DNA of 64,000 nt, from the NCBI GenBank assembly GCA_016946835.1, contig JACVTC010000033.1, positions 1 to 64,000 of the forward strand, written 5' to 3'. The translations under genes were made by a program, and so were the position numbers. The DNA comes from Neocallimastix lanati (nom. inval.). Its lineage: Eukaryota > Neocallimastigomycota > Neocallimastigomycetes > Neocallimastigales > Neocallimastigaceae. Under the pieces are notes generated by a model. It was not told the origin of the DNA. It was given only the letters and a program-made list of their open reading frames with translations, and made no database searches. Positions 53,401 to 64,000 of this stretch are shown piece after piece (positions within the stretch are counted from its first letter, which is position 1; each line of letters begins with the position of its first letter).

Positions 53401-55414
53401 TATTTTAAATTTTTTATATTATATTATATATATATTAAATAGTATTGATATTTTTAAATAATATTTTAGTTGATAATTGATATTAAATATTTTATAAAAT
53501 ATTGTATTACTTATATTTATTTTTTTAATATTGATATTAATAATATGATAATATTTATTAATTATATCTTTATTGGTTTTGTATATTATTTTATTATTAA
53601 TTAGTTGTATTTAATATTGATATTATTTACAGTTTTATATTTTATATTTTCTTTATATTTAATCTATATTTTTATTTTATTGTGTTATTTTATTTTTACT
53701 ATTATATTTTTTTTTTAATTAGGATATTATTTTTATTTAATGATGTTATATAATATAATCAATGAACTTAATAAAGTTATCAAATAATATTATATAGTTA
53801 TTAAAAAAGGTGTATTAATTTTTTTATTTATAAATAAAAATATATATCTAATAAAAAAGAGTTTCTAAATTTATTCTTTTTATTTTATTATATATTTTTT
53901 ATTTAAAATAGTTATAATATCATCTCTTCCTCTATACATATATATATTATTTAATAATAATTTATTAATTATTCTTTTTTTTATTAATCACTATCGTTTG
54001 AAATAATAAGTGAGGAATAATTTAGAGGAATTTTTCTTTTCTTTTATATACGGATTGAATAAAAAAATTTTTTTTTATATTATATTTAATTATATTTATT
54101 TTTTGTTTTTGTTTTGTTTTTGTTATTTAAAAAATAATATATGACTATTTCATTAAAGTTTAATATATTTCAAATATATTATTATATTGAAAAGTATATA
54201 AATACAAATTAAAAGAAACTAAATAATAATAAAAATAAATAAATTAAAAAATAAAATAAAAAAAAAAAAAAAGAAAAAAAAAATCAATATAACTAAAAAA
54301 AAAAAAAAAAAAAAAGCTTTTTTTTTAAAAAATTTTTTTTTTGTATGAAATTTAATAGTTTTATAATTTTATATATAAAGTATATTAATAGTAATATAGT
54401 TGTAATATACTAGCATTTTTTTATCAATTATATATCAAACCTTTTTTATTATTAAATAGTAGAATGATGATACAAAAGTATACCATCCAATAATTTGTTT
54501 ATCTTTTATTTTTAATAAATTATTGTTAATATTGAAAATAAGTGATATTAATTTATTATTATTTTCAATAAAAGAATTAATATATATTAAATTTATATTA
54601 ATAAATTAAATATACTATATATATAGAATAAAATATAGATTTCAATAGTAAATTGTACAATATAAAATAAAATATATGTTGTTATAGAAAATGAATAATA
54701 TACTAAAGATAAAATGAACATCATAAAAAAATTTTAGTATAGGAGAGACTGTTGAGAAATAAATAAATAATATAATATAGTGTGAAGAGATTGTTTAATG
54801 AAAGGAAAAATTTTAGAGTGATTTATTTTAATTATATATTGATCGTTAATATATGAATAATATATTAATTATTAAAAATTATCATGTTTTTTACTATTTA
54901 TTAAATTTATTAATACAATATATTAAATTTTATATATATAATATAATTCTAATTCTTTTTATTATATTTCTTTTTATTTATTTATATATATTCCTTTTTA
55001 AAGTAAAATAATGGACGGCCTAAATTTTGTATTTTATTATATTTATATTTATACATAATAAAATGTTAAATATATAAATAAATATATTTTAATATATAAA
55101 AATAATTGATTTTTTATAAATATATAATAAAAATATATAAATATATTGAATAATAAGATATATATATTTATATATTACATTAATGATAATAAAAAAATTA
55201 TTTAATCAAAAATAATAGAAAAAAATGTATCTAATATATGTTTAGTTTAAGATTTTCATCATTTTTACTATATATATTTTATTCTTAACTTCTTTTTTAT
55301 TAGTTTTTTTTTTTTTTTTTTAAGTTTTGTTATATTTATTATATGTAATAATTTCCTTTCAGTGAATTTATAAATATATAAAAATATAGTTATTTTTATA
55401 ACATAATTCAAAAA
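53401..55414. other. AT-rich intergenic DNA upstream of the host gene
   Basis: No gene is visible. It should hold the promoter of the minus-strand gene. Long A and T tracts (54255-54345) are the only structure seen. Confidence 0.65.
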
Positions 55415-55528
55415 ATGAAGTTTGATACAATTAAATATGATGATGTATCAATTACGATGAGAAATAATAAAAATAGTTTTAGACCTTTTCAAATTAAACT
55501 TCAATTAAATCCAAAAATAGTACTATGA
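55415..55528 (+). CDS. Small open frame of 37 codons, doubtful
   Basis: ATG to TGA encodes MKFDTIKYDDVSITMRNNKN then SFRPFQIKLQ..., with less extreme codons than the surroundings. A second coding-like stretch (VDLIGNHKEYIIQLKLY) follows at about 55592-55650 in DNA otherwise nearly pure AT. It could be a first exon, a gene remnant or chance. No similarity is recognised. Confidence 0.25.
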   Translation: MKFDTIKYDDVSITMRNNKNSFRPFQIKLQLNPKIVL

Positions 55529-58500
55529 CTCTTATATTAAACACAATTTTTTATTTTTTATATGTTTATTTTTGTGTCAATTCATCATTTCTGTTGATCT
55601 AATTGGTAATCATAAAGAATATATAATACAACTTAAATTATATATCATGTAATTTATTTCCCATGTATTTTAAAATAATAATAAAAAAAAAATTTTTAAA
55701 AAAAAAATATATATAAATATATTCAAAATTATTAATATATATTATTTATAGAATTATATTTAATAATAATGGCATATTTCATCTACTTTAGTTTTTCTCT
55801 TTTGATTGTTAAATCATTTTAAAAAGCGAAATCTATGAAAATATTTAAAAAATGATTAATATTATAATATATATTCTTTTTTCTTTTGTATTTTTGAATA
55901 ATAAAATAACAGTTAACTAATACTAAAAAAATGACCTTAATGATAGTATACCATATATAATAAAATAAGATGATATGAACGTTTTACATCTGATTTACTA
56001 ATTAATTAATTAACCAATAAGGAAGAAAGATAATATAATAAAAATTTATTTATTAATTATTGTTTTAATTAAATATTAAATAAAAGCTTTTTTTTTTCAA
56101 TTTTTTTTAAATTATTTATTTATTATAATCTACTCTATATAATATGTTATATTAATATAATAAATATATCCAGTTATATATAATGTAATAAATATTTTCA
56201 ATTTATTCTCATTTATAATTTATATTTTTTTTTATTAAAAACAATAATTTCTATTTATTTCATATTTTTATTTAATAAATGAATATGTTAAATATATTTT
56301 TATTGCATATCTAATATATTTTGAATATTCATATATTTAATATTAATTTAATAAATATTTAATATATTTAAATAGTATTACTTTTATTATATTTGGATTA
56401 AATAAAATTTAATGTTTATTTAATATATTTAGTTTGTTTATTTAATATATTTATTTAATATTTTACATTTTTTTAGTCTTTTTTTTTTTTTTTTAATTTT
56501 TAAAATTGCATTATTAATATAAAATGATATTTAAAATAAATTAAAAAAAAATTATTAATTCAAATTATGCTAGAATTACATATATTAAATTACAATTAAT
56601 TATATAGTATATAAATAAATTATTTTTTAATTTTGATATGAACTTTTATAAATAAAAATTTATAATAAAAAAATGAATAGTCATTTACGAATCCCTTTTT
56701 TATGATTTTTATATTTCTATAATAAATTCCTTTCATAATTGAAAAAAAAAACTATTATATGTTTTCATGGCTTTAATAAATTATATATTTTATTTAAATT
56801 GATATTGTATTGTATAATCAAAACTAAATAAATATACATATTAGGGCTTATGATAGAATATACATAGAATACATAGAAAACTATGAAAATTAAATATTTA
56901 TAAAATTTTTAAAACTTTACTAAGAAGGGATCAAAACCATTCTTAATCTATTTTCTTAAAATTAGTCTATCTAATAATTATTATTACAATATTAATGTAT
57001 TATATTTAAAATTCTTAAATTTTTACCTCTATATTCTTTTTTATTACTCAACTTTACTTTTGATTATTTATATTTTTTAAACTTTAATAATTATAAAATG
57101 TTTTATTTTGATTCTTTGTGTAACAAATAATTTTTTTAGTATAAAAATTTAAATCAAATTTTAATATACAAAAATAATGTAACAAAAAAATTTTTTTTCA
57201 ATAAACGAAATATGAAATCTAATCCTACAATTTAAGATTTACTTTTTATTCTATATTTAAAGTGATAGAGTAGTAATGATATATTTAAATAAATCAATCT
57301 AACACAAATTTGTTTATTTCTTTATTTATTTTTATTTTTTTTATCTATGAAAGATAAAATATATTAATATATTAATTGTCATAGTTAACTTAAAAAAATT
57401 ATCAAATTATACTTCTAGTACAGAAAATGAGTCTATATTACTTTGTTATTAAATAACGAATAAAATTTTAATTATTTGTCCTATAAATTAAATAGAAAAA
57501 TTTTTGATTTTAAAGAACATTTTATTATAATAAAATTTCTTTTTCTTTTTTTTTTTTTTTTTTTTTTTTGTGATTCTAACATTTAAAAATTTTAATATTC
57601 CACTTACTTTTTAATTTATAAAAAAGAAAATGAACAAAAATTCGGTTAATATATTAAATAACTTATTAAATATATTTAAGACCATAAATGAAAGTAGTAT
57701 AAAACTTTTCTAGAATTTAATAAAAAAAAACAAAATAAGTTTTATTAGAATATAAAAAACTACATTAATTTTTTTTTTTTAGGTATTTATTTAAATTTCT
57801 CTAATAATAATAGTAAAATACTGTATTAAATAAAATATTAAAATTATGATATAAATATATTTTTATCTTTATTAATTATATAGTAATTATATACTTTTTT
57901 AAATATTTAGAAAAGTTATTACAATTTTTTTTGATATTTTTTAAATGAGTTATTAATAAATAATAGAAACATTCCTATTTTTATCCATTAGCGCTTATAA
58001 AAATTTTAAACAATAAAATAATATAAAAATATTTCTTATTAATATGATTTATGGAATTTTTTTTTTCTAATTTTATAATTATTAGGTTTTCTTTTCTTTT
58101 TGAATTTTAAATAATAAAATAATATAAAAATATTTCTTTTTAATATGATTTATGGAATTTTTTTTTTAATTTTATAATTATTAAGTTTTCTTTTCTTTTT
58201 AATTTAGAAGGGAATAAAAAAAAATACTTTTTTTTTTTCTAAAATAATATCTATTGAGATTGAAACTTTAATTATTAATAAAACTTTTTTATTTTAAGAA
58301 ATAAAAAAAATATTAGCAATTATTTAAATTAAAATTCCATAAATGGTAAATTCTATTTAATAAAGTTTTATTACAAAAAGAGAATTATAGTTGTTACACA
58401 AATTTTAAAAAAAAAAAATAATATTATTAAAAAATACTTTATAAATTTGTACTTTTTCTATTTTTTTTTATTTATTAATGCTTTATCATTTTTATTATAT

Positions 58501-60200
58501 TAAAAATTTTAAAAGTTTAATTAAATTTATATTGAGCTTTAATTTATTTATATTTTCATGATTATTTAAATCAAATACTATAGTAAATAATCAATGATAA
58601 TGAAATTGAATTAATTTTTAATTAAAATATTATAATCTAATATAATAAAATACTTTTTGATATATTTTTATTTTATATTAATAATATAATAAAATATTAT
58701 TTAATTATTCATTTATTATTAGTTATCATATATTATTAATTATTTATTATTTATTATTTATTATTTATTATTTATTATTTATTATTTATTATTTATTATT
58801 TATTATTTATTATTTGTTATTTGTTATTTATTATTTATTATTTATTATTTATTATTTATTATTTATTATTTATTATTAATTATTAATTATATAGTATTTA
58901 TTATATAATTATTTATTATTTAATTATATATAATTTAATTATTGTTACTTAGCATTTATTATTTAATATTAATTATTGAAAATATGAATAGGTATGAAGT
59001 ATCAATAAGATAAAATAATTGCATTTAAATGTCAAAATATCAATATATTATATATAAAATAATTCTATTTGTTCTTAAATTATAAATATTATTTTTGAAT
59101 TTTATATTAAAATATGATTAGTTGAAAATTGAAATAAAAAAAAAAATAAAATAAAAATAAGAATTATTATTTTTTGTATTATTATTTTAGATTAATAAAA
59201 TTTTTTATTATGTATAAATAACATTTTTTTTATTTTTATAGTTATAAAATATTAATGATTTATAGTATTTAAATTTCATAGTTTTTATATGTAACATATT
59301 TCTAATAAAAAAATTTCTTTAAAAAATTTTTTAAATTGTTGTTTTAATTACCATATTAAACGTTTTAAATTCTAAATATCTTTATATTTTGTAAAATAAA
59401 ATAATAATAGATAAAGTATTAATAATGTTTGATTTTTTTTTAATAAAAAAAAACTCAAATTATTATTAAATAACAAAAGTGCACTTATAATCTTTATTAT
59501 TATTTTTATTTATTTTTTATTTATTTATTTATTTATTTAGACCAGTTAATATTTTTAATAATAAGTAATAATGTTTTTTTTTTTTATTATTATTATTATT
59601 TTTTTTTTTATTTTATTCTTATTATTATTGCTATTAAATTTATTTATAAAACGTTAATTTAATGCATTTCTCTTAATTTATTATTATTACTTCACTGATT
59701 TTATACAATTTAATATAAATCGACCTATAAAATGTTAGTATGCCGCTATTTCGTGTTTGAGTTTTTTTTTTTTTTTTGTGTAATAGGAAAATTTTTAACT
59801 ATAATTTTTTATTTTTTTTTTTTTCTAGTTATACAATTTTAGGTATAAAAAAAAGAAAAAAATTTTTTTTTTTTTTAATTAGATATTGTATGTACTGATA
59901 TTGGGATATTCCGTTATTCCTAAATGGTAATACTTCAAATTAATAATTTATCTATTGTACATTTTTATACATATAATATTAACTTATAAATAACGGAATC
60001 TTCATATCAAATAGATTTCATTGGTGTTTTTTTTTTTTTTTTTTTTTTAAATAAAATTACATAATATTACTTATTTCATTCTCTTTGAAACAGAAATAAA
60101 AGATTTCTTTTAAAATATTAATTAAAAATGCATAACTTTTTATAATAATATTTTATAATATTTGTTTAACTAAATATGAATTGGAATACGCTTTTATCAA
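55529..60200. other. AT-rich intergenic DNA with repeats
   Basis: No gene is seen. It contains a roughly 100-bp direct tandem duplication at about 58009-58206 (core ataatataaaaatatttctt then taatatgatttatggaattt), a TTATTTA run at 58735-58880, and many T tracts. Confidence 0.65.
58735..58880. repeat. Heptanucleotide microsatellite (TTATTTA)n
   Basis: About 20 units, with a few TTATTTG variants near 58814-58828. It is the same motif as the longer array at 60205. Confidence 0.92.
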
Positions 60201-60204
60201 TATT

Positions 60205-60458
60205 TCTTTATTATTTATTATTTATTATTTATTATTCTTTATTATTTATTATTTATTATTTATTATTTATTATTTATTATTTATTATTTATTATTTATTA
60301 TTTATTATTTATTATTTATTATTTATTATTTATTATTTATTATTTATTATTTATTATTTATTATTTATTATTTATTATCTATTATTTATTATTTATTATT
60401 TATTATTTATTATTTATTATTTATTATTTATTATTTATTATTTATTATTTATTATTAT
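60205..60458. repeat. Heptanucleotide microsatellite (TTATTTA)n, long
   Basis: About 36 nearly perfect units. Because the motif has no stop in any forward frame, it creates false open frames (Ile, Tyr, Leu, Phe repeats); these are not genes. Confidence 0.95.
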
Positions 60459-60699
60459 TACAAATAATAATGCTAATTTTTTTTTTTTTATGAGTTTCAG
60501 AACATTAAAAGTTTAAATAATAATAATTATACTATGAAAATATATATATATTTTTTTTTCTTTTCTATTTTTTATATTTGGATATATAAAATAATTTTAT
60601 TAATATTTCAAATTTTATTTTTCTGTATATTTTTTCTTTTTCTAAAATAGAAATCTCTAAATTGATTTTGGATAGAAAAAAAAATTTTTTTTTTTCATA

Positions 60700-60730
<31 letters not shown>

Positions 60731-63207
60731 TATATATATATATATTTTTATTTCTTTTTCTTCTTTTTTTTTTTTTTTTTTAAAAAAATTATAGTATCAC
60801 AGATATGACATCATATTAACTAATAACAACACCACTAAACACATTTTTTAAAAGTTTTTTTTTTTTTTAAATTATTAGATTAATAAAATAGTAAATTATA
60901 CAAATTATGATTAATGAATAAACACCAATTAATTGAACTTATTTCAAATAACTAAAATAAAATAAAATAAAATAAAATAATAAAATAATAAAAAATAATA
61001 TTAATTTTAAAACAACTTTAAAAAAAAGTTTAAATAAAATATAAAAAAAATATTTATATAAATAAATATATAGTATAAAAAAATTATAAATAAATATATA
61101 TTGTAATATATATAATAAATAAAAAAATAGATTTAATTCACCAATAATTTTATATAAACTTTTTTTTAAAAATAAATAAACAAATAATATTTTAAATCCT
61201 TTTCCGTTTTAAATTGTGGCTACATACATACTAATAATATTAATTTTTTTGTTTTTTTTTTATTTTTTTTTTAGCAAATTAAATGATGAAAAATTATACA
61301 AACTAAAAGAAAGAAAAAGAGAGAAGAAAAAGATTTATTATTAATAGTATCTTATTTTTTAATTAAAAAAAATACAAATAATATAAATAATAAATCATTA
61401 ATAATAATATTATTATTAATATTATAAAATAAAATATATATAAAGACATATAAAAAATTAATAATAAAAAATAAAAGTATTATTCGTTATTTCAATTATT
61501 CAATACAAAAAAAAAAAAATTATTTGATGAATTTAAAATGAACCAATAGGTTTATTATATTTAATAATAATAAAATTTTTTTGTCCTTGGGCACCAAAAG
61601 TACATTAACAATATTTAATAATTATTATTGAAAAAATATATATATATTTATTTATTAAAAAAAAAAAAAAGAGAGAGAGAGATTACAATTCTATTTTAAA
61701 TAGATATAAAATCTTAAAATTAAAAAGAATATATATATTTAATATTATCTTTTTAAATTTTGTTTAAATATATTACTTTTTAAAGAATAACTATTCCAAA
61801 ACTAAAAAGATAATAATTATAAATATAAAAATATAAATATTTTAGTATCGTTTTATCAATTTTTTTAATATGATTTTTTTTAATATACAAAACTATAGAA
61901 CTATTTTGTTTTATTAATTAAAAATTTAAACTAATATTATGAATTAATAAACATTAAAAAAAACGTGTTTACTTAAATATAAAAGTATTATTTATTATAA
62001 TTAATTATATTAATTATTTAACGACATTGAACTATTAATATTATGTAATTTTCATTTAAAGGAAAAATAGCTTAATTTATATATATATATTAAGCTATTT
62101 TATATATACAAATCAATATTATAAAATCTATTTTTTTAGTGTTTAATTAAATATTATATATTTAAAATATTTACAAATCTTTTGTTACATTTATCATAAT
62201 TTAGTAATAATATTAACAAAACTTATATTTTTACTTGAAGGGTTATGAGAAAAAAATTAAGTATTTTTTTTATATTTAAAATAAAATTAATGATTAATAT
62301 AAAAAATTGTATATCAAAAATTTAATTTTAAAAGTATGTAATCATTAATATTTTTATAAATGAATTATGATTTAATAATTTAATATTTTTGTTTAAATTT
62401 TTTCTCATATAAAAATATATTAAATTATTAATATTATTATTAATATTATTATTTAAATATTTTTTAATATTTTTTTAATATTTTTTTAATAATTTTTTTT
62501 AATATGATTTCTATGTTATTTCATTTATACGTGACATATGTGACTCTGTAAATCAGCAACAAAAATAATAACAATAATGAATCTTCTTATTATTAATACT
62601 ATAATTTTTGTTATCAAATATTATCATTATATGCCATGTCATTATCAATCAATTTAATATAAGATAATTTTCTCATAATTTTTTTCTTTTCATTTATTTT
62701 AAATTAATCTTAACTGAAATATAATAAAAATAATATTAAAATTAATATAAAACTATAAATAATAATTATAATAATATTTATAACAAGATAATTTATAATT
62801 TTAATAATTATAATAATAATAAATAATAATAAATAATATAATAATAATTATAAATAATTATAATTATAATTATAATTAAAATTAAAAATAATAATAAATT
62901 AATATAATTTTAAATGAGACTATCAGATTTTTTTTTTTTTAAATAATATTTTAATAATATTTTTATTTAATTAGCATTACATAATTAAAAAAAAAATAAT
63001 AAGATTAATATCAGAAAAAAAAAAAAAAAATTAAAATTAAAATTAAATATTTATGACATTTATTATTATTGTTATATATGTAATATAATAATATTAGATA
63101 ATATTGTGTTCCCTAAATTTTCCTAAGGATAACCAAGAGAAATATTATTAGATAAGATCTAATTTCTATTGATTATGTGTTGATGAAGAATCATTATTAA
63201 CTAATCT

Positions 63208-63266
<59 letters not shown>

Positions 63267-63772
63267 CTTTAAGAACTTTGTAAATGGAAGGTTTCTTCTT
63301 TACTATTTAGGTTCGAACATTTAAGCCTCTTAGTTGTGAAGAGGTTTATTTATTTATATATTTTTTTTTAAAAAAAAAAGTTGAATATATTATTTTTATA
63401 TTAATAAAAAGAAAATGAAAAAATGAGAATAAAGTCTTTTCTTACTATAGATTGGATATTAGATAGATAATAAACTGGTTGAAGTGATAAATCATCACTG
63501 AATGAAATTACAAGATTTCAAGATTAATATATATATATATATAACATGAAACTTTAGGAATAGTATACATTCCAAGAAAGAAAAAAGTATGGTTGATCTT
63601 CAAAAGAATAAGATTACAAAATTTATATATATATAATAAAGTTTAAGTGATATAATTATTATGTTTATACATTTTTTTGTTCTTGTTAGTCCATTTAAAG
63701 CTATAACGAAAAAAATGAATAAAATGAATAAATTTTTATTTTAAAACTTGATCTAAGAGCATATATATATCA
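60459..63772. other. AT-rich intergenic DNA
   Basis: No gene is seen. Notable items are a 12-13-bp perfect hairpin at 62064-62101, a T tract of about 49 bases at 63210-63258, and slightly higher GC with short hairpins at 63110-63350 and 63420-63640, perhaps the flank of a gene beyond the window. Confidence 0.65.
62064..62101. other. Perfect inverted repeat
   Basis: AAAATAGCTTAA and TTAAGCTATTTT enclose an AT-dinucleotide loop of 14 bases. It could act as a bidirectional transcript end or be a chance palindrome in AT DNA; the GC-containing AGCTTAA core makes chance less likely. Confidence 0.7.
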
Positions 63773-63773
63773 A

Positions 63774-63820
<47 letters not shown>
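63773..63820. repeat. (ATA)n trinucleotide microsatellite
   Basis: About 16 units of ATA directly before a short ATG-initiated frame. Confidence 0.92.
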
Positions 63821-63822
<2 letters not shown>

Positions 63823-64000
63823 GAGCTTTTTGAAGATAAAAAAAAAAATAGAAATAAATAAGTTTTTTGTAGAAGACAAAAAAAAAATTAGAAATAATTG
63901 AGCTTTTTGAAGATAAAAAAAAATTAGGAATAAATGAGCTTGTCATGAACCGTCTACAGAGAACTAATCAATATACATATCTTAGAAGACCTTTCAATGA
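63821..64000 (+). other. Short repeats and possible start of a coding segment at the window edge
   Basis: Three copies of a 36-40-bp unit (gagctttttgaagataaaaa...) lead into 70 bases with clearly higher GC (gagcttgtcatgaaccgtct...). One forward frame is open to the edge (ELVMNRLQRTNQYTYLRRPF), which may be a host exon continuing outside. Confidence 0.35.

Noticed and set aside
60176-60516. Two overlapping hydrophobic proteins of 105 and 111 residues
   Set aside because: They are created by the (TTATTTA)n microsatellite.
63312-63350. tRNA gene suggested by ggttcgaac
   Set aside because: The bases around it do not form a T-arm stem, and no D-arm, anticodon arm or acceptor stem can be fitted.

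Overview
This window looks like a gene-poor, extremely AT-rich piece of a fungal nuclear genome. The composition, the long A, T and ATT tracts, the poly-asparagine proteins and the dense Ty3/gypsy retrotransposons fit an anaerobic gut fungus (Neocallimastigomycota) best. A social amoeba is the main alternative. UAA, UAG and UGA all act as stops, so the standard code applies. This assignment is inference from composition and gene style; no species marker is present. Letters A to J below are names I gave to element and LTR families. Layout: 1-2312 is the 3' end of element A (integrase plus 3' LTR). 2313-4826 is AT-rich remnant DNA with a 62-bp tandem repeat. 4827-13670 is full-length element B, whose pol is split by a 703-bp solo LTR with a GATAC target duplication. 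13675-14150 is solo LTR E1. 14154-15911 is an RT fragment of a different lineage fused to a truncated A LTR. 15917-16487 is solo LTR J1. 16492-24448 is element G, the only one whose gag and pol are both open. 24455-36708 is element I, with element H (24520-30758) inserted in its 5' LTR. 36713-38867 is a short element with unlike LTRs (J at 5', D at 3'). 38872-41330 holds solo LTRs E2, F and A3, the last carrying a 249-bp insertion. 41331-48839 is decayed element C, which has no integrase. 48840-49795 is a deleted B copy. From 49.8 kb onward the DNA is mostly host intergenic sequence with one clear minus-strand host gene (52273-53400) and several microsatellites. How the retroelements work together: each autonomous element has the order LTR, PBS starting TGGTGGAG, gag (capsid, CCHC knuckle), pol (protease, RT, RNase H, HHCC and DDE integrase with a C-terminal GPY/F-like region), polypurine tract, LTR. 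In all five elements where the gag/pol junction is visible (B, C, G, H, I), gag ends just after a U_UUA_AA(C/U) slippery heptamer. A 7-nt spacer, a 6-bp stem and an 8-nt loop follow, and pol lies in the -1 frame. This very uniform programmed frameshift cassette is the strongest functional signal in the window. Other notable signals are an array of five covarying hairpins in the leader of G, a conserved hairpin in the 3' UTRs of B, C and the J-D element, a Gly-to-Cys change in the protease active site shared by B, C and G, and head-to-tail stacking of insertions exactly at LTR ends with 4-bp target duplications.
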